Assembly: GCA_005787565.1 (NCBI GenBank)
Contig: SYAP01000304.1
Location: forward strand, 1-34,668
DNA: 34,668 nucleotides
Origin: Verrucomicrobiaceae bacterium
Lineage (GTDB): Bacteria; Verrucomicrobiota; Verrucomicrobiia; Verrucomicrobiales; Akkermansiaceae
Direction of reading: 5' to 3'
In this document: one piece after another, positions 30,927 to 34,668 of the stretch
Position numbering within the stretch: position 1 is the first letter of the stretch
Layout of the letters: each line of letters opens with the position of its first letter
Made by a program: the position numbers and the translations under genes
Notes under the pieces: model-generated
Seen by the model: the letters and a program-made list of their open reading frames with translations, nothing else
What the model was told of the DNA's origin: nothing
Database searches by the model: none

Positions 30927-33828
30927 AACACGACGGAACACCCCGTCCGCCACCCCCACAGGGCACCAGGGATTCACCCTGCCAGCCGTCCTCGTCGTCG
31001 CCGCAGCACTCCTCATCCTCGCCGTCGGCATCCTCACCATCACCGCCATCGAACGCCGCACCGCACGCTCCTACGTCGACCTCCAACGCGCCGAACTCGC
31101 CGCACGCGCCGGCCTCGAAGACATCAAAGGCATCCTCACCGCAGAAGCCGCCAACGACGACTTCATCATCCTCCAATCCACCCTCCCACAACCCATCGAA
31201 ATCGGCAAAACCCCAGCCCCACACCTCTTCCTCGCCCGCGGCAAAGCCAGCGGCCCCTCCCTCTCCTACCGCTACGTCCCACTCTTCAGCACCACCACCC
31301 AACCCGCCGAAACCCCCACCCTCACCACTCCCCCGCTCGATACCCTCGCCTCCTCAAACGCCAACGAACGCACCGACTTCAACACCCAACCCTTCCTCGA
31401 TAAATCCCGCGCCGCCTGGATCTACATCCAGGACGACAAAGGCCGCAACATCGGCCGCTACGCATACTTCGTCGAAGACCTCCAATCCAAACTCGACCCC
31501 GCACTCGCCGGCAACACCGAAGGCTCCGGCGGCACACACGCCCGCACCCCATGGCCCCACCCAGCCCCCGGCATCAACCCCACCCCCCCCGATGAAAATC
31601 GGCCCGCCCTCGACCAAGTCGCCCTCCACGCCATCGACCCCGCCGCCACCGCAGACATCCCCGGCCCACTCGGAAAAACCCTCATCACCGGCCGCCCCCT
31701 CCTCGTCTCCCCGGACTCCCTCCTCGCCGCCGCAGACATCAAACCTCCCCTCACCCGCGATCCCGCAGGCCGCCTCACCGACGTCAAAGCACGCGCCGTC
31801 GAAGAAAACCTCGCATCCTCCCTCCAACCCTACCTCGAACAACCCCTCATCCCCTACGCCCAAGGCATCTCCCCCACCGTCGCAGGACAACCCAAACTCA
31901 ACCTCAACGAACTCCTCTCCAAAGGCGACGACGCCGTCGCCGAAATGGCCGAATTCATCGACAAAGCCCTCCCACAATTCAAAACCCGCAAAGGCGGATT
32001 CCCCGACGACTACCTCCGCACCCTCGCCGCCAACGCCATCGACTACGCCGACGAAAACCCCAAATCCACCCTCCTCGAAGGCAGCCACCGCGGCCTCGAT
32101 GGATACCCTCTCGTCAGCGAATTCCTCATGCGCTTCCGCTGGGAAAACGTCCTCACCGAAAACGGCCGCAAATTCATCATCCTCAGCGCCACCACCTACG
32201 CCGAACTCTGGAACATGTCCGACCAAACCGTCGCCGGATCCTGCGAACTCAGCTACGAAACCAAATACGAATTCCCCCTCGGTGCCAACCCCTCCGTCAC
32301 CTTCGACGACATGGCGGACGCCACACCCAAACTCCCCGAAAGCGACGGCTACCGCTGGTTCCCCGCCATCAGCGTCTCCCTCCGCCCCAACGAATACAAA
32401 GTCTTCAACTTCGGCACCGTCACCTACAAATTCGACGCCGGCCCCGCAGCCGTCTTCGTCCCCAGCCCCCTCGAACTCGGCGGTGAAACCTACGGCTCCT
32501 CCGGCGCAGGCTACCGCATGAAATGGAACGGCCAACTCGTCGACCAATCACGCGGCGGCGTCCACCGCAACAACTCCAGCCTCAACTACCCCACCAACAC
32601 CGAAAACCAACCCCGCCAGCGCATCCGCACCACCATCCCCTGCCACTCCCACACCCGCGGACCCAACCTCTTCAAAAACAACATGGGAGACCCCCGCATG
32701 GCCTACTACCTCGAATCCCCACAGGACGCCAACGTCTACCCCGGAAACTACAGCCCTAACAGACGAAACATCCGCTGGGACACCATCTACAAAAGCGACG
32801 GCGCCACCAAACCCAAAGTCTACGGCCGCGTCCTCCCCTCCGAATGGCCCGATGGCGGCCACAACTCACTCTACGGATCTAACACCTTCATCACCACCAG
32901 CCAGCTCGTCAACCCGGACGACGCCCGCTTCTTCAGCGGCCTCCCCACCCCGCGCCGCGAAGAAGCACCCCTCCGCCTATCCAACCAGAACCGCTTCTAC
33001 AGCGCCACCGAACTCGGCCGCGTCTACGACCCCATTATGTGGGAAACCGCCCTCGCCACCCCAGGCCAGTCATGGGGCGACGTCACCTCATCCACCCCCT
33101 CCACCACCGACTTCGGCGGCGGAAACTCCCTCCGCATCGGCCGCCCCGAACACCCCCGCTTCGACAAACCCGAAACCCACGCCGCCCGCTTGCTGGACCT
33201 CTTCCACGCCGGCATCCCCCGCTCCGAAGACCTCGCCGAACGCGAAGGCCCCGTCGTCCGCATCGAAGGACACATCAACCTCAACACCGCCTCCCGCGAC
33301 GCCCTCCGCGCCGTCGTCGCCGGCGAACTCGTCATGGACCCCCTCCTCGCACGCCGAACCTCGGAAAACCATGAAACCAACGTCCGCATGGCCCCACCCA
33401 CCCAGACCCTCAAACTCAACGCCCCCACCAACTCCCTCCAGGCAGACCGCATCGCCGACGCCATCATCCGCTCCCGCCCCTTCGACACCACCTCCTCCGC
33501 CGCAGGTGCCCGCGAATCAGACGGAACCCTCGTCTTCGGCAACAAAGCCATCTACCCCGACAACACCAAAATCCACTGGACCGACTCCGCCGCCGAGGAA
33601 CTCTTCGCCCGCCTCTACGAATCCTCCACCGTCCGCTCCCGCAACTACCGCGTCTGGGTCGTCGGCCAATCCATCGCACCCACCACCTCCACCTCCGCCA
33701 CCCCCGAAGTCCTCGCCGAAGTCCGCCGCGTCTTCACCGTCTTCGCAGACCCCGGCGAACGCCAGCAAGACGGCTCCATCGACCCCTCCGAAACCCGCAT
33801 CAAGGTCCTCCATGAAAACGCTTACTAA
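30913..33828 (+). CDS. Large prepilin-like protein, Verru_Chthon cassette A-type
   Basis: 971 aa from ATG 30913, inside the previous gene. Its N-terminus carries a prepilin-like segment (G/FTLPAVLVVAAALLILAVGI) with Pro instead of Glu after the usual Phe-Thr-Leu, so the +5 Glu is absent. A missing Glu5 is typical of tip-located minor pilins such as GspK. The very long exported body has RAELAARAGLEDIKGIL near the helix, a middle region with many Tyr/Trp blocks, and a C-terminal GspK-like part (HINLNTASRDALRAVVAGELV). This suits a pilus-tip or surface protein of the cassette A family (TIGR02600). It overlaps the exported-protein gene by 17 bp. Codon use is extremely C-ending. Confidence 0.85.
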   Translation: MKPPETRRNTPSATPTGHQGFTLPAVLVVAAALLILAVGILTITAIERRTARSYVDLQRAELAARAGLEDIKGILTAEAANDDFIILQSTLPQPIEIGKTPAPHLFLARGKASGPSLSYRYVPLFSTTTQPAETPTLTTPPLDTLASSNANERTDFNTQPFLDKSRAAWIYIQDDKGRNIGRYAYFVEDLQSKLDPALAGNTEGSGGTHARTPWPHPAPGINPTPPDENRPALDQVALHAIDPAATADIPGPLGKTLITGRPLLVSPDSLLAAADIKPPLTRDPAGRLTDVKARAVEENLASSLQPYLEQPLIPYAQGISPTVAGQPKLNLNELLSKGDDAVAEMAEFIDKALPQFKTRKGGFPDDYLRTLAANAIDYADENPKSTLLEGSHRGLDGYPLVSEFLMRFRWENVLTENGRKFIILSATTYAELWNMSDQTVAGSCELSYETKYEFPLGANPSVTFDDMADATPKLPESDGYRWFPAISVSLRPNEYKVFNFGTVTYKFDAGPAAVFVPSPLELGGETYGSSGAGYRMKWNGQLVDQSRGGVHRNNSSLNYPTNTENQPRQRIRTTIPCHSHTRGPNLFKNNMGDPRMAYYLESPQDANVYPGNYSPNRRNIRWDTIYKSDGATKPKVYGRVLPSEWPDGGHNSLYGSNTFITTSQLVNPDDARFFSGLPTPRREEAPLRLSNQNRFYSATELGRVYDPIMWETALATPGQSWGDVTSSTPSTTDFGGGNSLRIGRPEHPRFDKPETHAARLLDLFHAGIPRSEDLAEREGPVVRIEGHINLNTASRDALRAVVAGELVMDPLLARRTSENHETNVRMAPPTQTLKLNAPTNSLQADRIADAIIRSRPFDTTSSAAGARESDGTLVFGNKAIYPDNTKIHWTDSAAEELFARLYESSTVRSRNYRVWVVGQSIAPTTSTSATPEVLAEVRRVFTVFADPGERQQDGSIDPSETRIKVLHENAY

Positions 33829-34501
33829 ACTCCTCCTCGCCTCCCTCCTCCTCGCGGCACCCACCCTCACCCACGCCCAGGAAGACGGCCCACCCCAAGT
33901 CGGCTTCATCCGCATCGTCAACGCCGTCGCCCCCGGCCTCGGCCTCGCCAACGTCTTCGTCGATGGCGACGACATCTTCCCCAAAGGCTACCAACTCGGC
34001 CAACGCACCGGCGGCATCGGCCTCAAAGCCGGCGCACACTCCATCGAAGTCCGCAAAGAAGGCGTCGAATCCGGAACCACCCGCATCAGCCTCGCCACCG
34101 GCGAAACCATGACCCTCATCGCCTTCGCCGAACGCCTCCCCGTCGAAAAAGTCGACGATCCCCCACGCTGGGCCGTCAAAATCCTCCGCCTCAAACAAAG
34201 CGACCCCGAACGCGGCTACCGCATGACCCTCGTCTCCGTCTGCGGAAAACCCGAAGTCAAAGTCCAAGCCGCCGTCGCCGGAAAAGCCGACATCGAATCC
34301 ACCACCGTCAAACGCCTCGCCGTCTCCAGCATCGACCTCGGCCGCAACCGCGCAGAAGTCATGGTCAAAGCCGACGACGAAATCATCACCACCGTCTCCC
34401 CCGAAGACCCCGGCAACTACGTCGTCGTCCTCTACGCCGACCCCGAAGGAAAAACCAAAGCCATCTCCTTCTTCGACCCCAAATTCGTCATCGCCGGCTA
34501 A
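33812..34501 (+). CDS. Exported DUF4397-like protein at the end of the cassette operon
   Basis: 229 aa from ATG 33812, which overlaps the cassette A stop by 17 bp. The signal peptide is TLTKLLLASLLLAAPTLTHAQ. Residues about 28-90 (VGFIRIVNAVAPGLGLANVFVDG, then GLKAGAHSIEVRKEG) resemble DUF4397, a beta-sandwich found in secreted proteins of bacteria with pili or adhesins. The remainder is another strand-rich domain. The last operon position and tight overlap argue for co-function with the pilin-like proteins. A similar pairing of cassette A with an exported protein is present at 20.7-25.1 kb. Confidence 0.76.
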   Translation: MKTLTKLLLASLLLAAPTLTHAQEDGPPQVGFIRIVNAVAPGLGLANVFVDGDDIFPKGYQLGQRTGGIGLKAGAHSIEVRKEGVESGTTRISLATGETMTLIAFAERLPVEKVDDPPRWAVKILRLKQSDPERGYRMTLVSVCGKPEVKVQAAVAGKADIESTTVKRLAVSSIDLGRNRAEVMVKADDEIITTVSPEDPGNYVVVLYADPEGKTKAISFFDPKFVIAG

Positions 34502-34668
34502 TCCCACCAACCCACCCACCCCCCATCCAAGATACCCTACCACGCTCCAGAGCTTTTATTGTTTCCATCCTTGCCTCCCACCGCCCTTTCCGCTTCCCTC
34601 CCCCCAAGCGCCGCCGCCGCTGGACCCTCCAACCCCCCCCCCCCCCCCCCGCCCGGCCCCCAGCCACC
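34502..34668. other. Non-coding C-rich end of the window
   Basis: No gene or clear terminator is visible in these 167 bases. The strand is almost purine-free in places and ends in an 18-base C run and further C-rich sequence. This suggests low-quality or low-complexity sequence at a contig end. Confidence 0.5.
34633..34650. repeat. 18-base poly-C tract
   Basis: An uninterrupted run of 18 C at the extreme end of the window, flanked by more C-rich sequence. It may be a real homopolymer or a sequencing/assembly artefact at the end of a contig. Confidence 0.85.

Noticed and set aside
30024-31061. 345-codon minus-strand open frame opposite the B and C genes
   Set aside because: Same composition-driven shadow; it lies across three overlapping genes with clear prepilin N-termini.
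31354-32547. 397-codon minus-strand open frame opposite the cassette A gene
   Set aside because: Repetitive Gly/Val/Glu/Ala product typical of the antisense of C-ending codons; no ribosome binding site or domain. The plus-strand gene has prepilin and GspK-like features.
33800-34543. 247-codon minus-strand open frame opposite the last exported gene
   Set aside because: Gly/Asp/Phe-rich antisense product with no domain; the plus-strand gene has a signal peptide and operon overlap.
1-34668. tRNA, rRNA, CRISPR arrays, insertion sequences or prophage genes
   Set aside because: Looked for in both strands by motif and repeat pattern; no cloverleaf, regular repeat-spacer array, transposase or integrase was seen.

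Overview
The window looks like a contig-end piece of a Verrucomicrobiota chromosome, probably a Verrucomicrobiaceae-like lineage (Haloferula/Luteolibacter/Roseibacillus type). The grounds are GC-rich coding with strong C-ending codon bias, the Verru_Chthon pilin-like cassette families, a PEP-CTERM protein, a PDZ/DUF6288-type protein and discoidin-decorated GH29 fucosidases. All family names are recognised by eye from sequence; no database search was run. No rRNA, tRNA, CRISPR array or insertion sequence was seen.

Layout. (1) 1-2.4 kb is a scar-like stretch: a PDZ/DUF6288-like gene whose upstream reading frame has no start codon, followed by a start-less fragment resembling the C-terminus of DUF2326 (ABC-three-component) proteins. 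(2) 2.4-12.1 kb, all on the minus strand, is a glycan locus. It holds a XylR-type regulator (LacI-like sensor plus AraC HTH), a choice-of-anchor/discoidin surface protein, a LamG PEP-CTERM protein and two different secreted GH29 alpha-L-fucosidase-family enzymes. (3) 12.4-14.3 kb has a small zinc-ribbon protein, a probably frameshifted unknown gene and a Phd/VapB-VapC toxin-antitoxin pair with a perfect 9-bp inverted-repeat operator. (4) 14.3-17.4 kb has an assembly ATPase (GspE/PilB) and platform protein (GspF/PilC). (5) 17.5-19.7 kb has a small membrane protein and a two-subunit permease with His/Cys-rich metal-binding runs. (6) 19.7-27 kb is a minus-strand run of DUF4230, a lipoprotein, an exported protein, a very large stand-alone Verru_Chthon cassette A-like protein and two exported or anchored proteins. 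(7) 27-28.9 kb has ribulose-phosphate 3-epimerase, a DUF1328 membrane peptide and an exported protein. (8) 29-34.5 kb is a tightly overlapping operon of three prepilin-like proteins, a large prepilin-like cassette A protein and an exported protein. It is preceded by a sequence matching a sigma-54 promoter with correct GG-N10-GC spacing.

How they fit together. The GspE/GspF pair could power export or assembly of the prepilin-like cassette proteins encoded 12 kb away. No prepilin peptidase, secretin or exosortase lies in the window, so that link is inference. The fucosidase locus reads as a regulator-controlled module for secreted degradation of fucosylated glycans, with shared discoidin-like modules on two of its proteins. 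The strongest candidates for little-described biology are the sigma-54-preceded Verru_Chthon operon and its parallel stand-alone A gene.
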